Source: Arthrobacter stackebrandtii
Lineage (GTDB): Bacteria; Actinomycetota; Actinomycetes; Actinomycetales; Micrococcaceae
Direction: 5' to 3'
Assembly: GCF_017876675.1 (NCBI RefSeq)
Contig: NZ_JAGIOI010000001.1
Location: 1,860,001-1,924,000 of the forward strand
DNA: 64,000 nucleotides
Shown: in pieces, positions 9,778 through 17,412 of the stretch
Layout: every line of letters starts with the position of its first letter
Position numbering within the stretch: the stretch's first letter is position 1
Program-made: the position numbers and the translations under genes
The notes under the pieces: model-generated
What the model saw: only the letters and a program-made list of their open reading frames with translations
Databases searched by the model: none
Told to the model about the DNA's origin: nothing

Positions 9778-9900
9778 ACGCAGCACTCCTTGTTACTGGC
9801 GCGTCTAGACACCCATACGCAGAGGCGACTTCGAGTGGTGCGCCTGCGTTCGGAGTCCCGCGCTCCTACGCAAAAGTGACGCCGAGTGGTGCGCCTGTGC
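9778..9900. repeat. Three REP-like repeat units in an intergenic gap
   Basis: The 146-bp gap between the C-S lyase and the LysR gene is filled by three related units. Each begins with (C)TACGCA and contains GGTGCGCCTG or TGGCGCGT about 20-25 bases later. The second and third units share the core CGAGTGGTGCGCCTG. Each unit can fold into a short imperfect hairpin. A shorter relative, beginning TACGCAGACG and ending GTGCGT, lies at 20232-20258 at the end of a ter-locus gene. This resembles a dispersed REP-type element. Confidence 0.6.
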
Positions 9901-9917
9901 GGCGGGCCGGCCCATCC

Positions 9918-10799
9918 TCACGCCAGCGCACCGGCGGCTGCGGCCACCACTGCGGCAGTCAGCGTGTCCAGCGCGGCGGAGTCGATCTTCCAGCGTTGCC
10001 AGAACAGCGGCACACCCACCACGCGCCCCGGAACCAGCTCCAGAAGTTCCCCCGACTCCAGCCCGGATCGGCACTGGGCCTCGGGCACCAGCCCCCACCC
10101 CAGCCCGCGGCGGACGGCCTCGGCAAACTGCAGCGTGTCGGGGACAAACCTCTGAACCCCGGATGGCGGCTGCCCCGCCACGGCACGGCAGAAGTTGGCC
10201 TGCAGGGTGTCGCTGCGGTCGAACTGCATCGCGGGCGCGGCGGCAAGCAGGCCGGGGGAGAAGCCGTCGGGGAACCACCTGCGCATGAACGCGGCGGAAG
10301 CCACGGGCCGGTACTCCATGGACCCCAGCGCCACCACGGAGCAGCCCTGCACCGGAACGGCGGAGGCAGTCACGGCCGCCATGACCTCCCCGGAACGCAG
10401 CAGCGCCACCGAGTGGTGTTCGTCCTCACGCACCAATTCCACTGCGAGTTCCTCAGGCAGCAGTTCCAGGGCTTCCATGAACCAGGTGCCCAGCGAATCC
10501 GCGTTGACCACCACGGGCAGCGACCGCGCCGAGGCCCCGGCCAGGCCCAGCTCCGCCGCCGCATCCGCCTCCAGCTGGCCCAGCTGCCGCGCCAACCGGT
10601 GCACCACCAGGCCCGCTGAGGTGGCCTTGACCGGCGTCGAACGCAGCAGCAGCACCTGCCCGGCGGACTGCTCCATCGCCTTGATCCGCTGCGACACGGC
10701 CGAGGCTGTTACATGAAGCGCACCCGCCGCCGCGTCAAAGGTGCCGTGTTCCAGCACCGCAAGGAAGGTGCGCAGTTGCTCCGCCTGAAACATCACCAT
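9918..10799 (-). CDS. lysG: LysR-family regulator of the ArgP/LysG subfamily
   Basis: A protein of 293 residues. An N-terminal winged helix-turn-helix (LRTFLAVLEHGTFDAAAGAL, then SAVSQRIKAMEQ) is followed by a LysR effector domain. The HTH sequence and the adjacent divergent LysE exporter place it in the ArgP/LysG/IciA group, which senses lysine or arginine and activates the exporter gene (known for Corynebacterium LysG-LysE). AAGGA lies about seven bases before the ATG at 10799; a second in-frame ATG at 10793 is possible. The symbol is assigned by family and context only. Confidence 0.88.
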   Translation of the reverse strand: MVMFQAEQLRTFLAVLEHGTFDAAAGALHVTASAVSQRIKAMEQSAGQVLLLRSTPVKATSAGLVVHRLARQLGQLEADAAAELGLAGASARSLPVVVNADSLGTWFMEALELLPEELAVELVREDEHHSVALLRSGEVMAAVTASAVPVQGCSVVALGSMEYRPVASAAFMRRWFPDGFSPGLLAAAPAMQFDRSDTLQANFCRAVAGQPPSGVQRFVPDTLQFAEAVRRGLGWGLVPEAQCRSGLESGELLELVPGRVVGVPLFWQRWKIDSAALDTLTAAVVAAAAGALA

Positions 10800-10863
10800 T
10801 AGATTTCCTTAGGCATCCCAAAAATAATTAGCTGTACTGATCATTTCCAGCCTAGTAGCTTCA
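10800..10863. promoter_or_regulatory. Divergent lysG-lysE promoter region
   Basis: These 64 bases separate two divergent starts and must carry both promoters and the presumed LysG operator. The stretch is AT-rich relative to its surroundings (AAAAATAATTAGCTG). No Shine-Dalgarno is obvious just before the exporter ATG (CCTAGTAGCTTCA), so its transcript may be leaderless. The exact operator cannot be fixed by eye. Confidence 0.6.
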
Positions 10864-11490
10864 ATGCTTGTGACCACACTGGATATTTTCGCCGTCTGGG
10901 CCACCGGCCTCGGCGCCGGCCTCGCCCTCATCATCGCCATCGGCGCGCAAAACGCCTTCGTCCTGCGCCAGGGCATCCGCGGCGAGCACGTCGGACTGGT
11001 CGTCACGGTCTGCGCGCTCAGCGACATCGTGCTCATTGGGGCAGGCATCCTCGGCATCGGTGCGGTGATCACGGCCGTGCCGTCCGTGGTTGTGGTGATC
11101 CGGCTGGCCGGCGCTGCCTTCCTGCTGGGCTACGCGGTCCTCGCCGCAAAGCGCGCCATCCGCCCGGGTTCGCTGCACGAAGGAACACAGAAGGGCACGC
11201 TCTCCTCCAAGGCCGCCCTCGCCACGGTCCTGGCCCTGACCTGGCTCAACCCGCATGTCTATCTCGATACCGTGCTCCTCCTGGGCACCCTCGCCAACGG
11301 GCACGGCAGCCTGCGCTGGTGGTTTGGTGCCGGCGCCGCCGCCGGCAGCCTCCTGTGGTTCAGTGCCCTGGGCTTCGGGGCGAGGCTGCTGCGCCCCGTC
11401 TTCGCCAAGCCCGGGGCCTGGCGTGTGCTCGACGCCCTCATCGCGGCCGTCATGCTCTTCCTCGGCCTGCGGATGGCGTTCGGCTCCTGA
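10864..11490 (+). CDS. lysE: LysE/ArgO-family basic amino acid exporter
   Basis: A membrane protein of 208 residues with about six hydrophobic segments. The motif IAIGAQNAFVLRQG in the first helix and LALTWLNPHVYLDTVLLLG in the middle are diagnostic of LysE/ArgO exporters of lysine and arginine. It acts in the cytoplasmic membrane, probably relieving excess basic amino acids during peptide catabolism. Length and topology are normal for the family. It is divergent from the LysG-like regulator, the classical arrangement. The symbol is by family; preference for Lys or Arg is not readable. Confidence 0.92.
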   Translation: MLVTTLDIFAVWATGLGAGLALIIAIGAQNAFVLRQGIRGEHVGLVVTVCALSDIVLIGAGILGIGAVITAVPSVVVVIRLAGAAFLLGYAVLAAKRAIRPGSLHEGTQKGTLSSKAALATVLALTWLNPHVYLDTVLLLGTLANGHGSLRWWFGAGAAAGSLLWFSALGFGARLLRPVFAKPGAWRVLDALIAAVMLFLGLRMAFGS

Positions 11491-11580
11491 CGAACCCCGG
11501 CTTGCCAGACGTCCCGGGATTGTGTGTGCACAAGGGCGCCCGGGAGACGCTGCCAGCCTGCAAAATGTGCCCGGAGCAGC

Positions 11581-11988
11581 CTAGATGAAGTCCATCTCCA
11601 CCTGGAGGAACGACTCCGCCGACGCGATGGCGCCGGCAAAGGCGTCTTCTTCGGTGGGGGGCTGCTTAGGTGTGCGTGGATACCATTCATGGGTATTCAT
11701 ATGGACTCGGATGACGCCGCCGTCGGCCGGGGCATAAAACAGGCCGAAGCGCTGGACGGGCCATTCGGCGGACGTCTCGATGCCCACCAGCAGGGCCGCA
11801 TTCAGGGCCGGGTTGAACCATTGGGCAATGGGGCGCCGGCGGTCCTCAAAAAACAGTCCACCCGCGTAGCGGGTTGCTGCCGCGGATCCCATTTTCGCGC
11901 ACAGCCGCTCCCGCCACAAGGGGAGGATCTCCGTGTCATGGCGCTGCCAAACGGCCGGAACCAGTGGCTGGTCACTGTGATAGCCCAC
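11581..11988 (-). CDS. Hypothetical protein
   Basis: A soluble protein of 135 residues with balanced composition, no signal peptide and no recognised motif. Conspicuous aromatic/aliphatic blocks are YAGGLFFEDRRRPIAQW and FGLFYAPADGGVIRVHMNTHEWYPR. The start is GTG at 11988 with no strong Shine-Dalgarno. It converges on the exporter and has no obvious functional partner. Coding is supported by length, GC-rich third positions and absence of a competing ORF. I do not recognise the family. Confidence 0.6.
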   Translation of the reverse strand: MGYHSDQPLVPAVWQRHDTEILPLWRERLCAKMGSAAATRYAGGLFFEDRRRPIAQWFNPALNAALLVGIETSAEWPVQRFGLFYAPADGGVIRVHMNTHEWYPRTPKQPPTEEDAFAGAIASAESFLQVEMDFI

Positions 11989-12181
11989 ACTTAAAGTCTA
12001 GTCAGAACTGCCCCGGTTGCCAGAGCTGGTTTCCAGCTCCGCGCGCCGCGGCACAAACACGTCAAGAAATATTTGAAATAATAGGTAAATGGGCTGGCCA
12101 TGCCTCAGATGAATGTTGTAGGTTATTAAACAGTCCCGGTGAATCCTCTCGGGATGTCCGCGTGCAGTGTGAAAGGAGGCC

Positions 12182-12259
12182 ATGATGTTTACCGCAATCA
12201 AGACTGGAGTGCATCAGTTCGACAAGGCCCCTTCCCGGCACGCCACCCGAGCGTCATAA
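12182..12259 (+). CDS. Possible 24-25 residue peptide
   Basis: A very short ORF (ATG ATG TTT ACC, ending at TAA 12257) sits directly behind a near-perfect Shine-Dalgarno, AAAGGAGG. The second ATG at 12185 has better spacing than the first. The product is basic and hydrophilic (KTGVHQFDKAPSRHATR in its middle), with no signal peptide or cysteine. It is the first of three tiny same-strand ORFs with strong ribosome-binding sites before 12774. It may be a leader peptide, a small protein or a chance ORF. Confidence 0.4.
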   Translation: MMFTAIKTGVHQFDKAPSRHATRAS

Positions 12260-12489
12260 CCGACGCACTAAGGACGGTTGGGCGTTGCAGCCCGACGCCA
12301 CCGCCTGAACAGGCCTCCCGCACCCTCCCGGCGTGATCCCGCGCCCGGTCATGCGGGGACTCATGCACAAAACCATTCGCGCACTTTTGTGCTCTTATAT
12401 TGCCCTGTTTCTTATGCAGAGAAAGGCTTTATTTGTTGCGCCAAAAAATCCAGGTTTGTTTGTTCGATGAATAGAAGGGAGGTGTAAAC
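12260..12489 (+). other. AT-rich leader between small ORFs
   Basis: Roughly 12360-12480 is markedly AT-richer than the genome around it (CTTATATTGCCCTG, TTTATTTGTTGCGCC) and carries a small hairpin, GCGCACTTTTGTGC. It ends in GGGAGGTG, the ribosome-binding site of the next small ORF. A 39-codon frame (ATG 12352 to TGA 12470) exists but lacks a Shine-Dalgarno. This is a plausible promoter or small-RNA region; no known riboswitch class is recognised. Confidence 0.4.
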
Positions 12490-12633
12490 ATGACACAGGA
12501 ATCCTCATATCCCGGCCGCCTGTCCGCCGTGAAGAGAGTCTTCTTTTCCCCGGTGGACCAGCAGAAGTTCGACCGCATGCGCGAACGCACGCAGCAGGAC
12601 ATCATGCGCGTTGACTTGTTCAACATCCGCTAA
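12490..12633 (+). CDS. Small 47-residue protein of unknown function
   Basis: An ATG ORF with a strong Shine-Dalgarno (GGGAGGTG, five bases before the start). The product is charged and largely helical in appearance (RVFFSPVDQQKFDRMRERTQ), without signal peptide, membrane segment or cysteine. Codon use is GC-rich at third positions, which supports real coding. It lies between two other tiny ORFs on the same strand; the next starts 27 bases downstream behind another strong Shine-Dalgarno, so the two are probably cotranscribed. The family is not recognised. Confidence 0.55.
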   Translation: MTQESSYPGRLSAVKRVFFSPVDQQKFDRMRERTQQDIMRVDLFNIR

Positions 12634-12660
12634 CCACCGCCAGAGAAAAAGGAGGTGGCG

Positions 12661-12774
12661 ATGATGGCCATTACTCATCGAAGCGACCCCAACCACCCGC
12701 ATGGCCGCGCCGGTTCCGGCGGCCACGCACCATGCGAACAGCCCGTGCTGACCAGCACGGGCTGTTTCATTTAG
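12661..12774 (+). CDS. Possible 37-residue His/Gly-rich peptide
   Basis: An ORF starting ATG ATG GCC right after AAAAAGGAGGTGGCG, one of the strongest ribosome-binding sites in the window. The product is rich in His, Pro and Gly (SDPNHPHGRAGSGGHAP) and has two cysteines near the end (APCEQP and TGCFI). The last 12 codons are formed by the terminator-like hairpin at 12738-12765, so coding and terminator overlap. It may be a small metal-binding or modified peptide; no maturation enzyme is adjacent. Confidence 0.42.
   Translation: MMAITHRSDPNHPHGRAGSGGHAPCEQPVLTSTGCFI
12738..12765. terminator. Perfect 13-bp hairpin, probable bidirectional terminator
   Basis: ACAGCCCGTGCTG and its exact complement CAGCACGGGCTGT are separated by two bases and followed by TTCATTT. 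It sits between the small ORFs and the convergent HNH gene and could terminate both. It also encodes the end of the 37-residue ORF. Confidence 0.75.
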
Positions 12775-12806
12775 TCGTCATTTCTTTTTGCAGGCCGGCA
12801 GTGGGC

Positions 12807-13967
12807 CTATTCGCAGCCCACGCCGTCACCGTCGCGGTCGAACTTTGGCTGGAAACCGGGGTCGCCGACGCGGATGGGCGAGGCGCCGGCGGCACGCACC
12901 GCGTCGCAGTTTTGGTAATAGGCTTCCGGCACGGGGGCCTCGAGGAGCGGGGCCGGTGCGGCAGGCACCTCGGCTGCGGGGGCCTCCACGATCGGTGCGG
13001 GTGGCTCAATGGGCGCCACAGGCTCGATGGGTGCCGGCGGCGGCAGGACCACAGGCTGGTTGGCGGCTTCCCCGCCGTCCGGAGCAGCCGGCGCGGAGGG
13101 CACAACGATGTCGGAGCAGTCGGCAAGGACCCTGGCCATGGCGTCGTGCTCGGCCTGCGTGACCCACAGTGAATAGCCGGCCTTGACCGAGACCTGCCTC
13201 GCCACGTAGTCGCAGCGGTAGGCCTTGTTCGGAGGCAGCCAGGTTGCCGCGTCCCCGGCACCCTTGCTCTGGTTGCTGGGCCCGTCCACGGCCAGCAAGT
13301 TGAGGGGGTCGTTGCCGAACGCCGTGCGCTGCTCGGGGGACAACTGCTGGGCCCCCTTCTGCCAGGCATCGCTCAGGGCCACGACATGGTCTATCTGCAC
13401 CGCGCTGCTGGTAGCGGACCCGCGCACAAAGTTGATGGTGGTGGCTGTGTAGGGGTCTGCCAGCACGCCCGTCAGCACCACGCAGTCGCGTGTGCCGGGT
13501 TTGAAGGTCTTCTCCGCCAGATCCCGGTCCAGGATGTCGTTGCGGGTGTCGCAGCCGTTCCGGTCCACGTCCGCCCACGCCTGCCCGAACTGCTCTCGGC
13601 TGTACCCCGTCTTTGGTGCCCGGCCTTTGACGGGCAGCGTGGCCAGGAGCTCCAGTGCGGAGGTGGCAATGGCCGGCTGTGCACCGTCGTCCGGCGTGGC
13701 GCTGCCGGGGTCGGGTACGGTTTCTGGATCCAGGGGTGCGGTGTCCTCAGCAGTCGGCTCCGGCTCGGGAGCTGTTTCGGGCAGCGGGGTTGCACTGGGT
13801 GAGGATGAGGCCGATGCCGTGGTTTCAGGCGTTGTGGTTGGCACGGGGGCCGCCTCGGCCTGCACAACACCGCCGCACGCGGTGGTCAGGAAAAGGACGG
13901 AGGCGGCGGCAGAGGCCATGAGGAAATCGGTGGCGCCCCAAGAGGGGCTCCGGCGTGGAGCAGGCAA
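12807..13967 (-). CDS. Exported HNH (DUF1524) nuclease-like protein with excalibur domain
   Basis: A protein of 386 residues. The N-terminus reads as a signal peptide (APRRSPSWGATDFLMASAAA, then SVLFLTTACGG); the cysteine could be lipidated, though the lipobox is poor. A Thr/Pro/Glu-rich linker follows. Then comes a DUF1524 HNH-type domain (VQIDHVVALSDAWQKGAQ, GNDPLNLLAVDGPSNQSKG, WLPPNKAYRCDYVARQ), then a second Pro/Ala-rich linker. The C-terminus is an excalibur calcium-binding domain ending FDRDGDGVGCE. Such proteins are extracellular nucleases of actinobacteria. The TTG at 13967 is chosen because GGGAGA precedes it and a full signal peptide follows; ATG 13919 is the alternative. Confidence 0.82.
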   Translation of the reverse strand: MPAPRRSPSWGATDFLMASAAASVLFLTTACGGVVQAEAAPVPTTTPETTASASSSPSATPLPETAPEPEPTAEDTAPLDPETVPDPGSATPDDGAQPAIATSALELLATLPVKGRAPKTGYSREQFGQAWADVDRNGCDTRNDILDRDLAEKTFKPGTRDCVVLTGVLADPYTATTINFVRGSATSSAVQIDHVVALSDAWQKGAQQLSPEQRTAFGNDPLNLLAVDGPSNQSKGAGDAATWLPPNKAYRCDYVARQVSVKAGYSLWVTQAEHDAMARVLADCSDIVVPSAPAAPDGGEAANQPVVLPPPAPIEPVAPIEPPAPIVEAPAAEVPAAPAPLLEAPVPEAYYQNCDAVRAAGASPIRVGDPGFQPKFDRDGDGVGCE

Positions 13968-14104
13968 TCGTGGTTCTCCCTGGGTGGAAAAGATGGTTTC
14001 ATCCAGCCTATCCGCAGGCACCGACACTCCTTCCCCGGCATCTATCCGGGCAAGGAATGGCGGGCTCCAGGAAGTCCCTGCGTTCCAGCGTTTACCAAGA
14101 ATCA

Positions 14105-14157
14105 GCCATTGCTGCGACGGCGTCCACCGGAAACCTGCCATTGCTGCGACAGCGTCC
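14105..14157. repeat. Two 21-bp direct repeats, 32-bp period
   Basis: GCCATTGCTGCGAC followed by G or A and GCGTCC occurs at 14105-14125 and again at 14137-14157, one mismatch in 21. The pair lies in the gap between the HNH gene and the metallophosphoesterase gene (13968-14171), upstream of the HNH start. No ORF is credible in the gap. The repeats might bind a regulator or be a remnant of a dispersed repeat. Confidence 0.6.
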
Positions 14158-14171
14158 GAAGCGTGCCGGGG

Positions 14172-15290
14172 TCAGGGCAGGGGCGGGAGGGAGACCTGGT
14201 GAAGGACGGCGCCGTCGAGCGTGCGCATGGTCAGTGTCAGTTCTCCTTCCGTGGCCACGCCCTGGATCCAGGTGGCTGCCTCCTCGGAGGTGGGTTCGTC
14301 GTCGGGCCCGCCGGCAACGAGCTGGCCATACGGAAACTCCCGCGACGGCGGCAGCCAGGCCGGCAGGTGCGTGTGGCCGGAGACAACAATCTGCGCGCCC
14401 CAGACCACCAGCGCGTCATGCCAGGCATCGCGGCTCATGCGGCTGAACCAGTCATAGCCCTCGGCGTCGTAGTCGGCGGGGGTTTCATCGATCCAGCGCA
14501 GCGGAATGTGGCAAAACACCACCTTGTAGGGGGCGTCGCGGATCGCCGGCCGGGCGGTTGCCCCGCGCAGCCACTCCGCCTGCTCCGCGCGCAGCGGCTC
14601 GAATGCCACCCTGCCCTCAAACGTGGGGTGGCTGTCAGGCTTGTCCTCGCCGGTGTGCAGCACCACCACGGCCACCGGCCCCACGCGGAACGCGGAGAAG
14701 GGGCGGCCCTCGGGGGCTGCAACGTAGTCGTCCAGTTGGAACGCCCAGGTGCCGCGGACGTCGTGGTTGCCCACCACCACGGCCAGCGGCCTGCCCGCGC
14801 TGACATCCTGGCCTGCGGGGCTGAGAATGGTGGAGACAAATTCGCCCGGCTGTTTCCAGTCGTTGCACAGGTCCCCGTTCCACACCAGCAGGTCCACTTC
14901 GGGGGTGGAACGGTGCAGCGCCCGGAGCGTGGCCTCGTTCTGGTGGGTGTCGTTCCAGACGGCAAAGTGGGCGGTCGCGGCCTGCGGGTCAAGGGTCCGC
15001 ACGTTTTTCCACGGGCTCTCGTGGCGCTCGGCGGGGCCCAGCACTGATTCGGTGACTGTCCGAAACTCCCGGGTGTGCCCCGCCTGCCAGCCGGACACCC
15101 GTACCCGAAGCACCTCCGCGTCCTGAGGCACCATGCCAAAGGCGTCCGAACCGGCACGGCCCGTGGCCCCTCCGTCCTCGCGCCACTCAACCCAGCCGCG
15201 GCTGAGGCGGCCCACGCCCCACGCCACTTCAAAGCCATCGGCCCGCGGGGCCATCACAACAGGCGGGCTGGTCACCAGCGGCTCGGCCAC
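14172..15290 (-). CDS. Calcineurin-like metallophosphoesterase, purple-acid-phosphatase type
   Basis: A protein of 372 residues. The N-terminal ~110 residues look like a fibronectin-like beta domain (PVVMAPRADGFEVAWGVG, the usual opening of purple acid phosphatases). The catalytic domain has the five metallophosphoesterase blocks: WNDTHQ, WNGDLCNDW, VVGNHDVRG, VVFCHIPL and VVSGHTHLPAW. These coordinate two metals and hydrolyse phosphomonoesters or diesters. No signal peptide is evident, which is unusual for a secreted phosphatase. The GTG at 15290 is chosen because AAGGAGG lies five bases before it; the frame is open another 138 bases upstream. The physiological substrate is unknown. Confidence 0.88.
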   Translation of the reverse strand: MAEPLVTSPPVVMAPRADGFEVAWGVGRLSRGWVEWREDGGATGRAGSDAFGMVPQDAEVLRVRVSGWQAGHTREFRTVTESVLGPAERHESPWKNVRTLDPQAATAHFAVWNDTHQNEATLRALHRSTPEVDLLVWNGDLCNDWKQPGEFVSTILSPAGQDVSAGRPLAVVVGNHDVRGTWAFQLDDYVAAPEGRPFSAFRVGPVAVVVLHTGEDKPDSHPTFEGRVAFEPLRAEQAEWLRGATARPAIRDAPYKVVFCHIPLRWIDETPADYDAEGYDWFSRMSRDAWHDALVVWGAQIVVSGHTHLPAWLPPSREFPYGQLVAGGPDDEPTSEEAATWIQGVATEGELTLTMRTLDGAVLHQVSLPPLP

Positions 15291-15442
15291 GGTGCCTCCT
15301 TCTTTTGGTTCTCGGGTGTTGGGTTGGGCCAGGGCGTCCAGGCCGCCCGCCACGGCGTACCTTGCCGGCGGCCTGGCGTTGGACGGAGCGATGAGAGCCC
15401 CAGCGGGCCTGGTGCCGCCGCGATCCAACAGGGAGGGCCTTG

Positions 15443-16246
15443 CTATCCCACCTCGGCGAGGATGCGGCGCAGGATCTCCTCCCCGGCGAGGATGCCCCGC
15501 ACGGAGGTGAGCCGCAGGTGCGGGGCCAGCCAGCCGGCGTCGTGCAATTCACCGTGGAGGGGCCGGAAGGCGAGGTCGGCATCGGCCAGCATGTCCTGGT
15601 CCAGCAGGGAGTCGCCAGCGGCAATCACGGTCCCGGCACCCATGCGCCGGGCCACCTCGGCGAGGGCTCCGGACTTGTTGACGGGCAGCGGCACGCAGTA
15701 CAGCTTCCGGCCCTGCACCGACACGCCCCAGCCGGCATCCGCGCACAGCACCGTGAGCTCCTCGAGGAAGGCCCCCGGCATCGCGGCGCGGTCGATGATG
15801 GCGTAGGTGAAAAGGTCCTCGGCCCGCCGCAGGCGCAGGATCCACGGCGCAAAGTCCGGGTTGGACAGGTGTGCCTCAATGTCGCCGATGGGTGCGCACT
15901 CCGCCGCCATGCGGGCCGTCAGCTGAGCATTCCAGTCGGCGTCGGGCACGCCGCGGTGCAGCAGCACGCCGCCGTTGGAGGTGAGTGCGTACTCGGGGAC
16001 GGGGCCGGGCAGCTGCACGCGCTCGTACTGGGCCTGGGTGCGCGTGGTGACGGGGACGAACACGGCCGCCTCCTTCACTGCGTGCAGCAGGTCCTCGGCC
16101 GCGCGGGTCATGAAGGAGAGCGGGGCGCCGTCGTAAACCTCCGCGACCACCATGGCGGGCGCGTCCCTGTCTTCGCCCGTGAGCCAGAGGGCGTTCTTGG
16201 AGTAGATGAGTGTGCGGTCAAGGTCGCAGGCCACAAGGGTGCTCAT
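15443..16246 (-). CDS. HAD-family phosphatase of the ter biosynthetic module
   Basis: A protein of 267 residues with haloacid-dehalogenase motifs: nucleophile CDLDRTLIYS at the N-terminus, PVTTRTQAQY (motif II), and GDSLLDQDMLADADLAF (motif IV, metal-binding aspartates). A cap domain lies between them. It overlaps the StiP gene by four bases (16243-16246), so it is the last gene of the long minus-strand ter operon. In the scheme published by Anantharaman, Iyer and Aravind for Ter systems, a HAD enzyme accompanies phosphoribosyltransferases and a CitE-like lyase, predicted to make a nucleoside-like metabolite. That pathway is a genomic prediction. Confidence 0.88.
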   Translation of the reverse strand: MSTLVACDLDRTLIYSKNALWLTGEDRDAPAMVVAEVYDGAPLSFMTRAAEDLLHAVKEAAVFVPVTTRTQAQYERVQLPGPVPEYALTSNGGVLLHRGVPDADWNAQLTARMAAECAPIGDIEAHLSNPDFAPWILRLRRAEDLFTYAIIDRAAMPGAFLEELTVLCADAGWGVSVQGRKLYCVPLPVNKSGALAEVARRMGAGTVIAAGDSLLDQDMLADADLAFRPLHGELHDAGWLAPHLRLTSVRGILAGEEILRRILAEVG

Positions 16247-17412
16247 GCGTTCGGCACCGCCCGTCCGTCGGCGCCCACGGCGCTCTTGTCGAAGGCCGGG
16301 TGGATCAAGCCGACGCAGCTGTAGGGCAGGTCCGCGACCTCCTCCACGGGCGTGCCGCGCTGCCCCGCCAGGAGCAGGACATGGGCGACGTCGTCCCTCG
16401 CCGCCGGGTTGACGAGCACCTTCCATGGCACCCGCCGCAGCAGCACGCGCGTGGCTTCGCCCACGCCGGGCTTCACCAGGTTGACGTTGTTGATGCCGTA
16501 ATCAGTGCTGATGCGCTCCACCGCCTGCCAGCCGATCCAGCTGGGTTCCGGGGCGGCGGCCAGGTGCTCGGCGGCCAGCCGTTCCACGTCCGGGACGACG
16601 TCCGCGAAGTGGCGGGAAATTGCGTCGAGAAAGTCGTTGGAGACGTCGCTGTCGGACAGTTCGGAGTAGAACTTGGCCCCGTGGAATTCGTGCGGGTCGA
16701 TGTGGTCCGTGTTGAACACGGTCCGCGACACCAGCCCGGACACCGTGGAGTTCAGGCAGGCGGACGGGATGAGGTAGTCCTCCCGCGTGCCGAACATGGA
16801 CACGCAGTGCCCCGGATCCGCCAGCACGGCCAGGTCCGCGGGGAAGCGGGTCCCGGTCTTCTCCGCAAACCCGTCCAGGGCCGCCGACAGCTCCCGCGAA
16901 ATGGCGCCCTTGCCCGTCCAGCCGTCCACAAAGAGGATCCGCTCCGGCGCAAAGTTGGCCGCCAGAAAGCGCAGCGCGGTCTCATCCAGGCCCACGCCGC
17001 GCACAATGCTCATGGTGAAGTGCGGCAGCTCGATCCCGTGCACGGCCATGGCCCAGCGGCGCATCAGGATACCAATCGGCGTGCCCGCGCGGGCCAGCGA
17101 CACCAGCACCGGCCGGCCGTCCCGGGCAGCCAGCGCCTGCTCCGCCACCACGCCCACGGCGGTGGCGATCCGCACCCCGGCGCGCTCCACGGCGTCCTGG
17201 TACAGGGCCTGGTATTCGGCGCTGGGCGTGTACTCCACGGGCAGCGACTCGGCGTAGTTGGCGGCGCCCGACTGGATGGCGCGCTCGCGCTCGGCCGTGG
17301 GCGCCTCCAACTGCAGGTGGCTCAGGTCCTTCAGCAGCCAGCCCACCTCATCGGCCGCGTAGGAACCGAAGCCGGGTCCCGTCAGGGGGGCGGGAAGGGG
17401 AGGGAGGTTCAT
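16243..17412 (-). CDS. StiP-family protein (PRTase-like domain plus PELOTA RNA-binding domain)
   Basis: A protein of 389 residues. Residues 1-270 form the StiP/PRTase_1 domain, with VLVSLARAGTPIGILMRRWA and the PRPP-loop-like FVDGWTGKGAISREL. The last ~100 residues (GINNVNLVKPGVGEATRVLL, then VEEVADLPYSCVGLIHPAF) match the PELOTA/L7Ae-like RNA-binding module that accompanies it. The family is annotated either as a phosphoribosyltransferase or as a cysteine protease (StiP), and the activity is disputed. It overlaps both neighbours by four bases, so it is tightly co-translated with the PRTase-TRSP gene upstream and the HAD gene downstream. Confidence 0.88.
   Translation of the reverse strand: MNLPPLPAPLTGPGFGSYAADEVGWLLKDLSHLQLEAPTAERERAIQSGAANYAESLPVEYTPSAEYQALYQDAVERAGVRIATAVGVVAEQALAARDGRPVLVSLARAGTPIGILMRRWAMAVHGIELPHFTMSIVRGVGLDETALRFLAANFAPERILFVDGWTGKGAISRELSAALDGFAEKTGTRFPADLAVLADPGHCVSMFGTREDYLIPSACLNSTVSGLVSRTVFNTDHIDPHEFHGAKFYSELSDSDVSNDFLDAISRHFADVVPDVERLAAEHLAAAPEPSWIGWQAVERISTDYGINNVNLVKPGVGEATRVLLRRVPWKVLVNPAARDDVAHVLLLAGQRGTPVEEVADLPYSCVGLIHPAFDKSAVGADGRAVPNA

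Noticed and set aside
7144-9786. A single 880-codon minus-strand ORF spanning the MFS and C-S lyase genes
   Set aside because: The upper two thirds are the antisense shadow of the MalY/PatB gene; family homology begins only at 8493, with a Shine-Dalgarno.
9775-9905. CRISPR-like array
   Set aside because: Three imperfect units of unequal length without constant spacers; better explained as REP-like repeats.
12352-12471. 39-codon ORF in the AT-rich leader
   Set aside because: No Shine-Dalgarno and no coding bias; the next ORF's ribosome-binding site immediately follows.
15054-15061. GACTGTCC inside the metallophosphoesterase gene (and at 36880 in the sugar-binding lipoprotein gene)
   Set aside because: Only the 8-base core matches, inside coding sequence and without the flanks shared by the two peptide-gene elements; expected by chance in 64 kb.
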